A stretch of DNA of 64,000 nt, from NCBI GenBank assembly GCA_032164295.1, contig JAJHTX010000007.1, forward strand, positions 2,144,501 through 2,208,500. Direction: 5' to 3'. A program made the position numbers and the translations under genes. Shown one piece after another: positions 47,345-58,147 of the stretch (positions are counted from its first letter, which is position 1; every line of letters begins with the position of its first letter). The notes beneath the pieces were generated by a model. It made no database searches and was not told where the DNA came from. It was given only the letters and a program-made list of their open reading frames with translations. The DNA comes from Inonotus obliquus. Its lineage: Eukaryota; Basidiomycota; Agaricomycetes; Hymenochaetales; Hymenochaetaceae.

Positions 47345-48060
47345 ATGGATGGGCGACAGGCGGCACTACCGAAACACTTTTTGCATCTGCATCTTTCGCC
47401 TCGAACTTCACGTCCATCTTAACGCTTGACGATTATAATCAGGGTTAACTGGAGGAACCCGAATAGACTGACGTACACAAATGTTTTCAGAATATGTATG
47501 AAGGTGAGCATTTATTGTAATTTCCTCAGTGATACTATAAGAAACCTCCCTGTTAGTGAAGAAGCAGTATGGGAATGTCTGTCCCGTGCCAGATGAACGC
47601 TCGAGTACGCTATAAAAGGAACAGACCTCGTCGAACTCTACTTGGCCTTCGGTCAACCGACCTCCTCGGATCATCGTTGTGCGCATTTTTGTCGGCCTAA
47701 GAGACATCTTGATATCCGACGATTCGTCCTCTGGGCTGCAACCGCATTGGAAGCCCCTACTCGTGGCTCTATGTAACACTCGTCTGTCGCCTCTGATGAT
47801 TCAGTGGCGAAACACCGTGTATTGTTACCCTTTACTTTGGGCTCGGATTGATCTTCCTTTTGAGCATGACTGCGAAGGCCTCCGATCACTTCTCGTTATT
47901 TTCAAGCAAGGAGCCTAGTGTCCGCCATTTGAGATATCCATGAATTATCATCCGCCAAGTTTACGCACGTGGAGATACCAATCCGCCGCCAAACTTCAAT
48001 TTTTGAGAATTAGTAATTCAGAAGTATTATATAGCTCCTTGGCGTCGTGAATGAACTCTC
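47345..48060 (+). pseudogene. F-box type A pseudogene
   Basis: Aligns with F-box A: GGAGGAACCCGAATAGACTG for its exon 1, a GTGAGC donor, then exon-2 blocks (CCTTCGGTCAACCGACCTCC, CCTACTCGTGGCTCTATGTA, AACACTCGTCTGTCGCC). Stops and indels break every frame, and most of the LRR part is deleted. The 3' part (ATATAGCTCCTTGGCGTCGT) matches the frame after F-box A at 28.67 kb. Confidence 0.75.
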
Positions 48061-48300
48061 GCCTTGTGTTGATTCAAAATGAAGTACTGATAACGTGACT
48101 CATCTTCGAGTCAGATTGATCAAGAGAGCCATTCTTCCTTAACGTCCACGACTTGAGAGCTCAGTCCCCAACAGTCCATCATACTACTCCTGTGAGCAGA
48201 CCCCGTGCGTTTCTATATCTGTAATGACCGAACACCCATGTAAGTGTGATAGCTCTCCTTTCTTTAGCGCTTCTATTCTAGCGAGTCCCGTACGGTAGAT

Positions 48301-49692
48301 ATGGCACCTCAGCCGAGGGCGGAAACAGCATCAACACACAAGTGGAGTCTTCGCAAGCATTGGGTTCTTTTCCGGAAGTGTCGCAAGCTCTTGACGCTCA
48401 AGTCTATTTCGACGCCGCTACCTTGCTACTTCGCAAATGTACCAGTGGAGATACTAATTTCCATCTTCTTGCACGCTGTTGATGGGAGCAACAAGACCCT
48501 ATTTGCGGTTTGCGGAGTGTGTCGGCGATGGCGAGAGATCCTGTTCGATGTTCCGCATTTTTGGAAGAACCTCATATTGACGGGAGATTCGTACTGGACA
48601 CCGGATAAGGTGGATGCGTGGTTGAGGCGTGCCGGGGGATCACTCTCGAGGCTATACATCCGTGGAGGGTGCAAGGTTCTGATGGAGGACGGTCTATTCA
48701 GACGTATTCCGTGGTCAACGCTTCTAGAGCTGTGTATTGTTGATTGGAGTCGATCTATGAAGGACTTTTTTCTGCCGGAGACGGCAGGTCAACTGCAGGT
48801 GGAGAGTCTCGTACTGTCATTTTCCGATCTTCCCGATTTCCAGGGGATGACGGGAACGTATCCCGATTTCCACGCCTTTCACGCGATGATGGAAACGGAA
48901 CGGGCGGAACGGGTATTGCCACTAGACAACGTCGCATCTTCATCGTTGACTAAGCTCGAATTGACGGGAAATTTCGCAAGTTCGGAGCTCCTCGTTCTCT
49001 TGGATCGAAACCCAATGATCGAAAGGATAGTTCTAGCAGATGCCCGAACCGCGGTCGGGGAGGACCCCGTCGTAGGTGCTAGCAGCATAGAGCTCGTGCA
49101 ACTTACATATCTCGAACTACGCGAGTATTACTTCGCGGAAAGATTCCTCGGGCTCATTCTATTCCCAAGCGTCAGAACTCTCATTCTGAATTGCGTCGCA
49201 TCAATACGCATAATGGCGACCCGTCGGGTGCCGCACCTTGAGGAATTCCAACTTTCAAATTCTTCTTACGACCATCGGCACCTTATTCCACTACTTCGAA
49301 ATGCGCTCGCTCTGAAAGCTTTACTCATTCGAGATTGTTATGGGAAGGCGGACCTGGTGATTCAAGCTCTAGCGGAAGTGATTCCTCAAGGGTCTGCTAC
49401 GACACCGGATGCAATTGGGGTGCTCTGCTGCCCACAGCTACAGAAAGTTGATCTTTCGCAGCTCCGAGGCTTGTCTTCCAGTACGCTTCTCGGACTCGTG
49501 CGTACGCGCCTCAACGGTGCAGGCAATAGAAAAATTTTGCGACTTTATTTCTACGATACGCTGCCTTTTTCCCTGTCGGAGCGGGACGCGGAGTGGTTAC
49601 GGACTATATACGGAACCCGTTTTTCCCTCTCGGAGCGGGACGAGGAGTGGTTACGGACTAATGTACCCGACTTTCGGTACGTACGAGGGTAG
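48301..49692 (+). CDS. F-box protein, type B, copy 5
   Basis: Open over 463 residues. The N-terminal segment (ETASTHKWSLRKHWVLFRK) is in the altered frame shared with copy 1. The F-box is VPVEILISIFLHAVDG, VCGVCRRWREILFDVPHFW. LRR-like blocks follow (SSLTKLELTGNFASSELL, ELVQLTYLELRE). Two local changes stand out. A short internal repeat and deletion affect residues 175-205 (LPDFQGMTGTYPDFHAF). At the C-terminus the signature is duplicated: FSLSERDAEWLRT is followed by GTRFSLSERDEEWLRTNVPD. The frame remains open, so it may still be expressed. Confidence 0.75.
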   Translation: MAPQPRAETASTHKWSLRKHWVLFRKCRKLLTLKSISTPLPCYFANVPVEILISIFLHAVDGSNKTLFAVCGVCRRWREILFDVPHFWKNLILTGDSYWTPDKVDAWLRRAGGSLSRLYIRGGCKVLMEDGLFRRIPWSTLLELCIVDWSRSMKDFFLPETAGQLQVESLVLSFSDLPDFQGMTGTYPDFHAFHAMMETERAERVLPLDNVASSSLTKLELTGNFASSELLVLLDRNPMIERIVLADARTAVGEDPVVGASSIELVQLTYLELREYYFAERFLGLILFPSVRTLILNCVASIRIMATRRVPHLEEFQLSNSSYDHRHLIPLLRNALALKALLIRDCYGKADLVIQALAEVIPQGSATTPDAIGVLCCPQLQKVDLSQLRGLSSSTLLGLVRTRLNGAGNRKILRLYFYDTLPFSLSERDAEWLRTIYGTRFSLSERDEEWLRTNVPDFRYVRG

Positions 49693-49810
49693 ATACATGG
49701 TGAATTGTTAATAGCGAGAATAGCAGGAGCATGAGGTAGGGTAACGTTGTTGGAATATAGTACAGCCGCATTACTCGTTGTTCACTTTCCTATGGTTTAC
49801 ATCGAATATA

Positions 49811-50067
49811 ACATACAATTGCTTTTGTGCTCAGGTTAAACATATCCTTTCCATCTCCATACAGGATACTTGAGAGCTGAGGTGAGGTTGTGAAGTATGT
49901 ACTGTACATAGTTCATACGTATTCTGGTGATTGGACTGCGACTCTGTGACGAGGGCTTTGAAAGTGATGCTGAGAAAATGGGTTACCACTGATGCTTCCG
50001 AGTCGACTGTAGAGGAGCAGAGTGTTATGGTAGTTTTGGAAGATGATGCGGACCGGCCCTGAAGCGA
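49811..50067 (-). repeat. antisense TRP4 exon-1 fragment 6 plus shared flank
   Basis: GCTTTTGTGCTCAGGTTAAA, then GAGAGCTGAGGTGAGGTTGT, ending in ACCGGCCCTGAAGCGA at 50,052-50,067. The Tc1/mariner element lies 40 bp further on. Confidence 0.7.
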
Positions 50068-50106
50068 ATTTTGTGTCCGCCAACGGACCCGACGAGAACA
50101 AAAGTA

Positions 50107-51340
50107 CAGTCACATGACAAAAGTTTTGTTGCGTCCACGTCACAATACAACCACTCTTTACCTTATACCACAACAACCACTGACTCAATCATGCCCAAAC
50201 AACTTGGATCCTCTAACACTACTCCTGCTCAACGTGCTGCTATACTTAATCTTTGCCAAACTCAACTCCCTCACAAGGAAATTGCAAAAGCATTCAATTG
50301 CACCGTTCGTACCATACAGCGCATTCTCAAGAACCATGCCGAGTGAGGCCATGTTGATGATCTACCCAGGAGCGGACGTCCACACAAGATTGGTGACAGG
50401 GGGTTATGTTATCTGCAGTGCTCTCTTGATGGCAACAGATGTCAAACACTTGCTAACATCACCCAAAATCTTAATGCTGGTGCACTCAAACCCATTGCCC
50501 CCAGGACTGTCCAGAGGTCCTTACATTGTGATTTGGGGATGTTCTCATGTCATGCATGCAAGAAACCATTTCTAACTGACGAACACAAGGAGAGGAGGCT
50601 GGAGTGGGGGGAGGCTGCAATTAATCATGGGGAGGAGGAGTGGCATAGGGTGATCTGGACAGATGAATCCTCAGTTGAGCTTGGAAAGCACTCAAAGGCC
50701 CCTCTGGTATGGTGTCGCACTAAGGAGGCATTCGACGAGAAGTGCCTGGCAGCCACTTTCAAGTCAGGAAGGACAAGTGTCATAGTTTGGGGGTGTATTG
50801 CATATAACAAGAAGGGCCCACTCATATTTATCCCCAAGGACAGGAGGAAGGGTGTGGATTATGTTGATTTGGTTATGGCAGGACCCCTCTGGGACTTTTA
50901 TGCAGAGCTGTATGAGGAGAGGGGGGTTGCAAAGGTGATGGAAGATGGGGCACCAGTTCACAGATGCAAGATGGCACAAGAGTTTAGGGGTATCAACTCA
51001 ATGGAGAGGTTCCCCCACCCAGCTCAGTCACCAGACATGAACCCTATTGAACATGTTTGGTATCTGATGAAAATTGCAATTAACAAGAGGCCAGTTAGGC
51101 CTAGAAATGAGGAGGAGTTGAAGAGGGCACTTTTGGAGGAGTGGGAAAAGATTGACATTAAAGTAATTAATAAACTCATAGATAGCATGCCTAGACGTGT
51201 TGAACAGTTGGTGGAGGTCAGGGGAGCATCTACTAAATACTAATTAGATGAATTTTTATTTTGTTATGGAGTAATGCTATCCAAAAGTCTACGGTACAAA
51301 GTGAAAAATGTGACGCGACAAAACTTTTGTCATGTGACTG
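50107..51340 (+). mobile_element. Tc1/mariner transposon, 1,234 bp
   Basis: Terminal inverted repeats start CAGTCACATGACAAAAG and match over about 28 of 29 bp. A TA dinucleotide stands on each side (50,105-50,106 and 51,341-51,342), the standard Tc1/mariner target duplication. It contains one transposase frame. The paralogous site at 47,330-47,345 (AAAAGTACACTTCAACATGG) is the empty version of the flanks here. Confidence 0.92.
50191..51243 (+). pseudogene. Tc1-type transposase with one premature stop
   Basis: DDE transposase of the Tc1 branch. The helix-turn-helix start is MPKQLGSSNTTPAQRAAILN with KEIAKAFNCTVRTIQRIL; GRPHKIGDR resembles the family's GRPR box. Catalytic residues are WTDESS, VMEDGAPVH and SPDMNPIEH; 34 residues separate the second D and the E (DD34E). 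The frame from 50,191 to 51,243 (350 residues) is uninterrupted except for one TGA at 50,344-50,346 between NHAE and GHVDDLP. A CGA-to-TGA change would explain it. Otherwise the gene looks fresh. The TGA could in principle be avoided by readthrough or an unseen intron. Confidence 0.88.
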
Positions 51341-51364
51341 TACACTCCAACATGTAACACCCTA

Positions 51365-52150
51365 ACATGGATGGGCGACAGGCGGCACTACCGACACACA
51401 TTTCTGCGTCTGCATCTTTTGCCTCGAGCTTCACATCCATATTAACGCTTGATGATAATAATCAATGTTCGCTGGAGGAACCCGAATGGACTGACGTACA
51501 CAAATGGTTTCAGGATACGTATGAAGGTGAGCATCTATTGTAATTTCCTCAGTGATACTATAACAACCCTCCCTGAAGTGAAGAAGTAGTATGTCCTGTG
51601 CCAGCTGAACGCTCGAGTACGCTATTAAAAGGAACAGACCTCGTCGAACTCTACTAGGCCTTCGGTCAACCGACCTCCTCGGATCATCCTTGTGCGCATC
51701 TTTGTCCTGAGAGAGATCTTAATACCCGACAATTCGTACTCCAGGCTGCAACCGCATTGGAAATCTCTACTCGTGGCTCTTTGTAACACTCGTCTGGCGA
51801 TTCAGTGGCGATTCAATCGCGTTTTGTTACCCTTCACTTTGGGCTCGGATTGATCTTCCTTTTCAGTACGACTGCGAAGTTCTCCTATCACTGCTCATTC
51901 TTTCAAACAGGGAGCCAATTCGTGTCCGCCATTTGGGATACTGTCGGTGTGGTTGGAGTTGCTCCGACTTGCTCTGTTTGCGAAATTGGAAAACTCGCGA
52001 TCGTGTCGGACCTGGTCGCAGACGAACTGGCGCGGATGGAAGTGCTATACATGAAATAATCATCCGCCAAGTTTACGCACACGGAGATACCAGTATGCCG
52101 CCGAACTTAAGTTTTTGAGAATTGGTAATTCAGAAGTATTATAAGTTCTT
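51365..52150 (+). pseudogene. F-box type A pseudogene
   Basis: Same remains as at 47.4 kb, plus more of the middle part (TGGGATACTGTCGGTGTGG, GCGATCGTGTCGGACCTGGT). Blocks CGAACTCTACTAGGCCTTCG and CAACCGCATTGGAAATCTCT match F-box A exon 2 with indels and stops. It shares the 5' end GGATGGGCGACAGGCGGCAC with the 47.3-kb copy. Confidence 0.75.
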
Positions 52151-52381
52151 GGCGTCGTGTTGTATTGATTCAATCTCCGAATGAAGTACTGATACGTAAC
52201 TCATCTTCGAGTCAGATCGATCAAGAGAGCCATTCTTCCTTAACATCCACGACTTGAGCCAAGTTTTCATCATACTACTTCCTATAGCAGACCCTGTGCG
52301 TTTCTGTACCTGTAATGACCGAACATGCATGTAAGTGTGATAGCTCTCCTTTCTCTAGCAGTTCTATACTAACGAGTCCGT

Positions 52382-53748
52382 ATGGCAGATATAACGCCTC
52401 AACCGGGGGGTGGAAATTGTTTGGACACACAAGTGGAAGTGTCGCGGGCTCTTGACACGCACAAGTCTATTTCGACGTCGCCACCATGTTACCTCGCAGG
52501 TGTGCCGGTGGAGATACTGATTCCCATCCTCTCGCACGCTGTCGATGGGAGCAACAAGAGACTGTTTGCGATTTGTGGAGTTTGTCGTCAATGGCGAGAG
52601 ATCCTGTTCGATGTTCCGCATGTCTGGAGGAATCTTACTTTGACTAGAAAATCATATTGGACGCCGGATGAAATAGAAGCATGGTTGAAGCGTGCCAGGG
52701 GATCGCTCTCGAGGCTATATGTTAGTGGGGAGTGCGAGGTTTTGAAAAAGGACGGTCTATTCAGACGTATTCCGTGGTCGACGCTTCGAGAGCTGTGTAT
52801 TATTGATTGGAAGTGGTTCTGGGAGAAAAAGTACTTTCTAGAGGAAATCGCAGTCCAACTGCAGGTCGAGAGTCTCGTACTGTCATCTGACTATCCCGAT
52901 TTCCAATACTTGCTCAGGATGATGGAGACGGAACGGTTGCGGAGCCTCGTTTGCAAAGTACGGCATGGCGTATTGCCACTAGACAGCATCGCATCTTCAT
53001 CGTTGACTAAGCTCGAATTGACGGGAAATTTCGCAACTTCGGGGCTCCTCGTTCTCTTGGATCGAAACCCAATGATCGAAAGGATGGTTCTAGCAGATGC
53101 ACAGACCGTGGTCGGGGAGGACCCCGTCGTGGGTATTGGCAGCATAGAGCTCGTGCATCTTACACATCTCGAACTACGCAGTTACTACTTCGCGAGTAGA
53201 TTCCTCAGGCTCATTCTATTCCCAAGCGTCAGAACTCTCATTCTGTGGAGCGTCGAAAGGACATGTATACCCGTAATGGCGACCCGTCGGGTACCCCATC
53301 TTGAGAAGTTCCAACTCGCATGTACCACTTACGACCCTCGGGACCTCATTTCATTCCTTCGAAATGCGCTCGCTCTGAAAGCTTTGTGCCTTCGAAGTTG
53401 TTATACATTAGACAAGAAGGAGGACCTGGTGATCCAAGCTCTAGCGGAAGTGATCCCTCAAGGGTCCATTATGACGCCGGATGCAACTGGGCCTCTTTGT
53501 TGTCCTCGATTACAGAAAGTCGAGCTTCGGTCGTTTGCACACTTATCCGCGAGTTCGCTTCTGAGACTCGTGCGTACACGTCTCAACAGCATAGGCAAAT
53601 GCCGGATTTCGTGTCTTTATCTGAGCGGAATTACGCCATTGTATTTGGAAAAATCGTCAGTACTTTGTCAGGTAGTTTCCTCTCAGATCAGGACGTGAAG
53701 TGGTTACGGAGCAGCATACTTGACTTTCGGTACGGGGAATTTATGTGA
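52382..53748 (+). CDS. F-box protein, type B, copy 6, frameshifted at the end
   Basis: Starts MADITPQPGGGNCLDTQ with the N-terminus in the original frame. The F-box is VPVEILIPILSHAVDG, ICGVCRQWREILFDVPHVW; then WTPDEIEAWLKRARGSLSRL and LRR-like blocks follow up to HLSASSLLRLVRTRLNSIGK. The continuous frame stops at 53,698 (LCQVVSSQIRT), but the family's C-terminal signature (SFLSDQDVKWLRSSILDFRY) continues in another frame to 53,748. So the last 30 or so residues are lost by a small indel after about residue 415, or an unrecognised intron restores them. The rest is intact. Confidence 0.7.
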
Positions 53749-53929
53749 TATAATGTTGCTGGTGATGTTCATAGGCGGTAAGGTCAAGTTCCTTGGGGTA
53801 GGACAATCGCACTACTCGCTATTCGGTTCTCGGTAGTCTCCATTGGTTATAACACGTATGATACGGATGAGATTTCGCATTTTCTGACTCCTGAGATGTT
53901 CCATATTTGGACAGCTGTGCGACTGTTAA

Positions 53930-54120
53930 GTTTTGAATCATAGCGGACACATAGAGAGGGTGATTAGGATTATGAATACCTGGTTCAGGGAAGTCCGACT
54001 AAGCATCACACAATTGGGAAGAAATTGTGCCAGAGTTATGATCGAATATAAATGATAGTGTCAGGCTTATACAGTATATGGCGTAAGCGCGAAGAAGCTA
54101 TGTAGTTCTGGCATAATAGG
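53930..54120 (-). repeat. remnant of the unknown minus-strand locus
   Basis: ACATAGAGAGGGTGATTAGG and GCGCGAAGAAGCTA recall 34,430-34,455 and 35,027-35,041. It is a third, heavily deleted copy. Confidence 0.45.
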
Positions 54121-54764
54121 TCCAACTATCGTTGGGAGACGTCGCGTGTTCATCGTTGACCAAGCTCGAATTGTCAGGAAATTTCGCGAACTCGGAACTC
54201 CTCGCTCTCTTGGATCGCAATCCAATGATCGAAAGGATGGTTCTAGCAGATGGACGGGAGGACCCCGTTGTAGGTGCTGGCAACATAGAGCTTGTGCATC
54301 TTATGCATCTTGAACTGTCCAACCACCACGGAATCCTCAGGGCCATTCATTTCCCAAATGTCAGAACTCTCATTCTGAATCGCGTCGGAAAGACATGCAT
54401 ATGCATACGCATAATGGCGAACCGTCGGGTGCCACACCTTGAGGAATTCCAACTTTCAAATACCTGTTATGAGTTAGAGTGGAAGGCAGACCTGGTGATT
54501 CAAGCTCTAGCGGAAGTGATTCCTCAAGGGTCTGTTACGATGCCGGATGCATCTGGGACGCTCTGCTGCCCACAGCTACAGAAAGTCGAAGTTTCGCAGT
54601 TCCAAGACTTGTCTGCCAGTGCGCTTCTCCGACTCGTGCGTACGCGCCTCAACGGTACAAGCAAAAGCAAAATTTTGCGACTTTGTTTGTACGATATGCC
54701 GCCTACATACGGAACCCGTTTTTCCCTCTCGGAGCGGGACGCGGAGTACTTGGTTACGGACTAA
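54117..54764 (+). pseudogene. F-box type B, copy 7, 5'-truncated
   Basis: Begins in mid-gene (DVACSSLTKLELSGNFANSE) directly after the remnant of the unknown locus; the F-box half is missing and no ATG is present. An in-frame gap removes about 25 residues (the DHR..IPLLRNALALK block) at NTCYELEWKADLV. Near the end a 4-bp insertion turns EWLRTNVPD into EYLVTD and a stop. The C-terminal signature resumes out of frame. Non-functional. Confidence 0.85.
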
Positions 54765-54911
54765 TGTACCCGACTTTCGATACGTGCAAGGGTAGATACA
54801 TGGTAAATTGTTGATAGCGAGAATAGCAGGAGCGTGTGGTGTAACGTTGTTGGAATATAGTGCAGTCGCATTACTCGTTGTTCACTTTCCTATGGTTTAC
54901 ATTGAATATAA

Positions 54912-55095
54912 CATGCGATTGCTTTTGTGCTCACATTAAGTAAAGATATCATTTCCATCTCCACCCGAGATACTTGAGACCGGAGGTGAGGTTGGGAAGT
55001 ACGTACTCCGGTGTATAGATCGAACTACGACTCTGCGAGAAGGGCTTTGAAAGTGATGCTGATAAAATGGATTACCACTGATGCTTCGACACCTA
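54912..55095 (-). repeat. antisense TRP4 exon-1 fragment 7
   Basis: TTTGTGCTCACATTAAGTAA, then CATTTCCATCTCCACCCGAG and CCGGAGGTGAGGTTGGGAAG. It ends before the ACCGGCCC block, marking a duplication breakpoint and the end of the main array. Confidence 0.7.
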
Positions 55096-56257
55096 AGTAA
55101 AAGGTGGTCCCTTGCCTCCGTGGGCCGTCTATTACCGTGATATGTGTCTCATCAAACGGATTTCAGTTCCTTTCGCATTCTGTGGTCCTGGTGTCGATAT
55201 CCCTGAATTCACCATGCATTGTTCTGTAGCAGTTGAGTATGAACGTCGACTCCGGTAGACGAATCGTCGAATAGCGGGCTTGATCAGAACTCCTCGCGAA
55301 GCTGTATCAAATGCACAGTGTATCTAGAAATTATTGTCAAACACATTTAACCGGTCCTTTGGAAAGCAACGGACTCGTAATTCAAATACCCATTGAGCAT
55401 GGGACAGTACTGTCATCCCCACAAACAATAGGAGCTTCCCGCTCTTACTTGACATACCTCGCCAGTCGAAAATACCTAGGCTCGCATCGCAATAATTAAA
55501 TCAATGGAGTGGCTCTACATTCCAAAACCGTACCAAGCGATTTTGACTGGCAACGCTGGGCCTTCCGGATCTTTTCATTACCGCTCGCTCTTTTGCATGA
55601 CCAGAGCACAACGGCAACTGCAAACTTCTCTGGATTGATATCCAAGTACATATTTCATCGGAGGAGGTTGTATAATGGCTGGGAATGCTCGAATAATCCA
55701 GGATAAAATTTGCCTCGTCGAGACGTTGTATTACATAATATCCCACTGGCGTCTGCATCTGTGATGTGATGATACCGACTCGAAGTAGAACGTCCCGGGT
55801 ACAATCGTGGACGGTCACAATGACTATTGCTTTCACTTCACCCCTTCTTCTGGACCGAAAGAGAAGCGATTACGCGTACGCATACGAATAAATCGGCAAC
55901 TAGTGCATTTCGTACCCATCACGCATTGACTTTATTAGATCTGTGCTTTGGCCAGGATGTCAAAAGCGTGAGCAATGACCCTCTGGGTGCAAATATCACG
56001 AGGAGATGCTTCCTCAACCGCTGAAAAGAAATCACCAAGAATTGACAATGGCAAAGGCCTTGGAAAATTCACAGTCAAAGTCGTATATTGCTCTGGGCAT
56101 GTAGAGCTAGCTGAATGGTCACGCGTGCTCACTTGGACCACCAACGAAGGGTACTTAAACAAAGGGACTTTGGGTCATCCCATCTCCCAACATCCACTTC
56201 GCTCTCGCTCCTCACCCAACAGCTCTCCACCCAGTGAATACCTCGACTCTCAACAAC
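55096..56257. other. intergenic, nothing recognised
   Basis: Open frames of up to 111 residues occur on both strands, but none shows a family, promoter or copy elsewhere in the window. Confidence 0.4.
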
Positions 56258-57382
56258 ATGTGCGACTTTTTGCTCGATATGGGTCCCGTATACCCAACCA
56301 TCTACAGTGGCAGCCAAGCAGCATTGGACGGCTTGTTCACGTCAACGGAAGATATTCATCGCCTTGGTCAGCTAGATTTCTCTGACACAGGCTTGAAGAG
56401 CTCTTCAATTGACATGGTTTCCACCTATGCAACCTTCGGTGCCAATCCATCCTTCGCGTATAGCGCACTCGGCAGCGGGCCATCGACGATGGGCGGCAAT
56501 GATTTCGTGAGTATTACTTAGTCTTAGTAAAGGAATACGTCCTAACAAAAGAGCCCTAGGGTGACTGGTCCATCCCCTCGTTCTCGTCATCGTCCTGCGC
56601 CGTCCATACGGCTCACAAGGGTGCTGCTGCCCAAATTCCTTTTCTACCTCCATCAAATGAACCATCGTACAGCTGCTACAGTACTCTGGGAAATACTCTG
56701 GGAAGTGGTCCACCGAAGGGCACCGGTCTACTCGTGAGTATCACTTTGTCCGAGTAAAGGCACACGTCCTGTGAAGCTCCGGGATGAGTGGTTCAACCCC
56801 TCGTCCTGGTCCAGTGCTGCTAACACGCTTCACGCAATTGCTCATTTCCCTTCTCTACCTCCGATCAAGAGAGGCTTTGGAAACGACCTCTCGAATAGAG
56901 AGGTCTACGCATGTGCATCCTTCTCTGGTTTCCTCCGAGTCCTCGTCCTCCTCGCCATCGTCGAGAGTCTCGGTTCCAGAGGTGGCAATACTGGAGGACC
57001 TGCTGTCTCCCGTCTCGGCTCCCACACTCTCGTCCTCCTCTCCCGTCGGCAAAAGCGCAAAGCAGAGGAAGGCCCCCGTACCGTCCATCTGCACCTCGTC
57101 CCCAAAATGCTGCTACCGGGCCCGTAGATAACAGAACCCCGTGCGTCGTCCAAGATTGCGTTAATGACTTCCATGACAAGTCAACCATGCATCGTCATAT
57201 AGTGAACGTGCACATGAGGGACAGCCCAAATTAAGTGTCCCGGTTGTGGCAAGACATTCTCGCGTTCGGACGCACTGGGGCGCCATTCGGACAGCACGGA
57301 GTTGGCGTCCAACTGTCGAATGGCGGCGATGGCAATTGGGTGGACAGAAGTCGTTCGTGGGGGAAAGCTCAGACTAATCTAG
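56258..57382 (+). pseudogene. C2H2 zinc-finger protein, frameshifted
   Basis: Probable nuclear DNA-binding protein. Exons 56,258-56,506 (MCDFLLDMGPVYPTIYSG) and 56,560-56,733 (GDWSIPSFSSSSCAVHTAHK) join in frame, and a third begins near 56,774 (LRDEWFNPSSWSSAANT). From there the plausible protein jumps frames: a Ser-rich linker (SLVSSESSSSSPSSRVS) in one, finger 1 (CVVQDCVNDFHDKSTMHRHI) in another. Finger 2 (CPGCGKTFSRSDALGRH) follows, again shifted, because AAATTAAG before it has one base too many or two too few. Finger 1 has a complete C2H2 set; finger 2 lacks a clear fourth ligand. Several small indels suggest a pseudogene, though unrecognised introns could explain some of the shifts. Confidence 0.6.
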
Positions 57383-58147
57383 GGCTAAGCTAATCGCTGA
57401 CTACATTCCATAGATGCAAGTCGCTCCCGGTGTCCGTTAGACTTTTCCGAACTGTCTTTCCCATACTCCGTCTCTGCCGTGTACACTTTCCTGCTCCTTC
57501 TGATTTTTCCAGTATCAGTCTGCGTGCCCTCTGTTTTACTTGCTTTCCCGCTTTGTTCATATTGCTCTGTACTAGATACTCTGTCAGTCACCTCTGCTGA
57601 TACTCGCGCGTTGTAATGTATCACTGTCCTCATAGAACGGCGTGAAAGATGTGAACTTGTGAGTGAAAAATCGCAAGCCGAACGCTAATGTGCTGCGGGT
57701 GATGACGATTTGGCCCATCACGTGTTTACCTTTCCGTAGCTGCGACTCGAGACCTGCTGTTGGATGAAATGCGGGAGTCACTTCCTGACAATGGCTGGAC
57801 TACATATATGCACAATGTTGACCTTGTTCAAAAACGAGGAATGCGAAGTTCTGTACTTGGTGATGTCCTGATATCGTCTGTGAGCCTCGGTTTTGATCCC
57901 ATCCTCGGGTAGTGCACTGAACTTGATTTATTCAGAGTTGGTGATACATTTGTGTTTCCCGTCAACGGCCGAATTGACCGGTTGTCATTGATCCAAGTAT
58001 GTATTGCTGGCGTGGGTTCAGTCGTATGATCCCGTCTAGATCTGATCAATGTCAATTGATGGAGGGAGACCTAACTCTCTCACTCTTCTCTTCTGTCCTT
58101 ACTGCATATACGCATGTGCGATACCCGCCTCGAAAGTCCAGAAGACT
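57383..58147. other. intergenic with a trace of F-box A
   Basis: At about 57,840-58,000, TAGTGCACTGAACTTG and AGAGTTGGTGATACA resemble the 3' end of F-box A (CAGTGCACGGAACTTC, AGAGTCGGTGATACA). This suggests that F-box B8 once had its own type-A partner. Nothing else was recognised. Confidence 0.4.

Noticed and set aside
55501..55836. 111-residue minus frame between the array and the zinc-finger gene
   Set aside because: No family, no copy and no promoter context; probably chance.
57385..57633. Lys/Glu/Arg-rich minus frame of 82 residues
   Set aside because: Low-complexity composition with no conserved block; no evidence that it is a gene.
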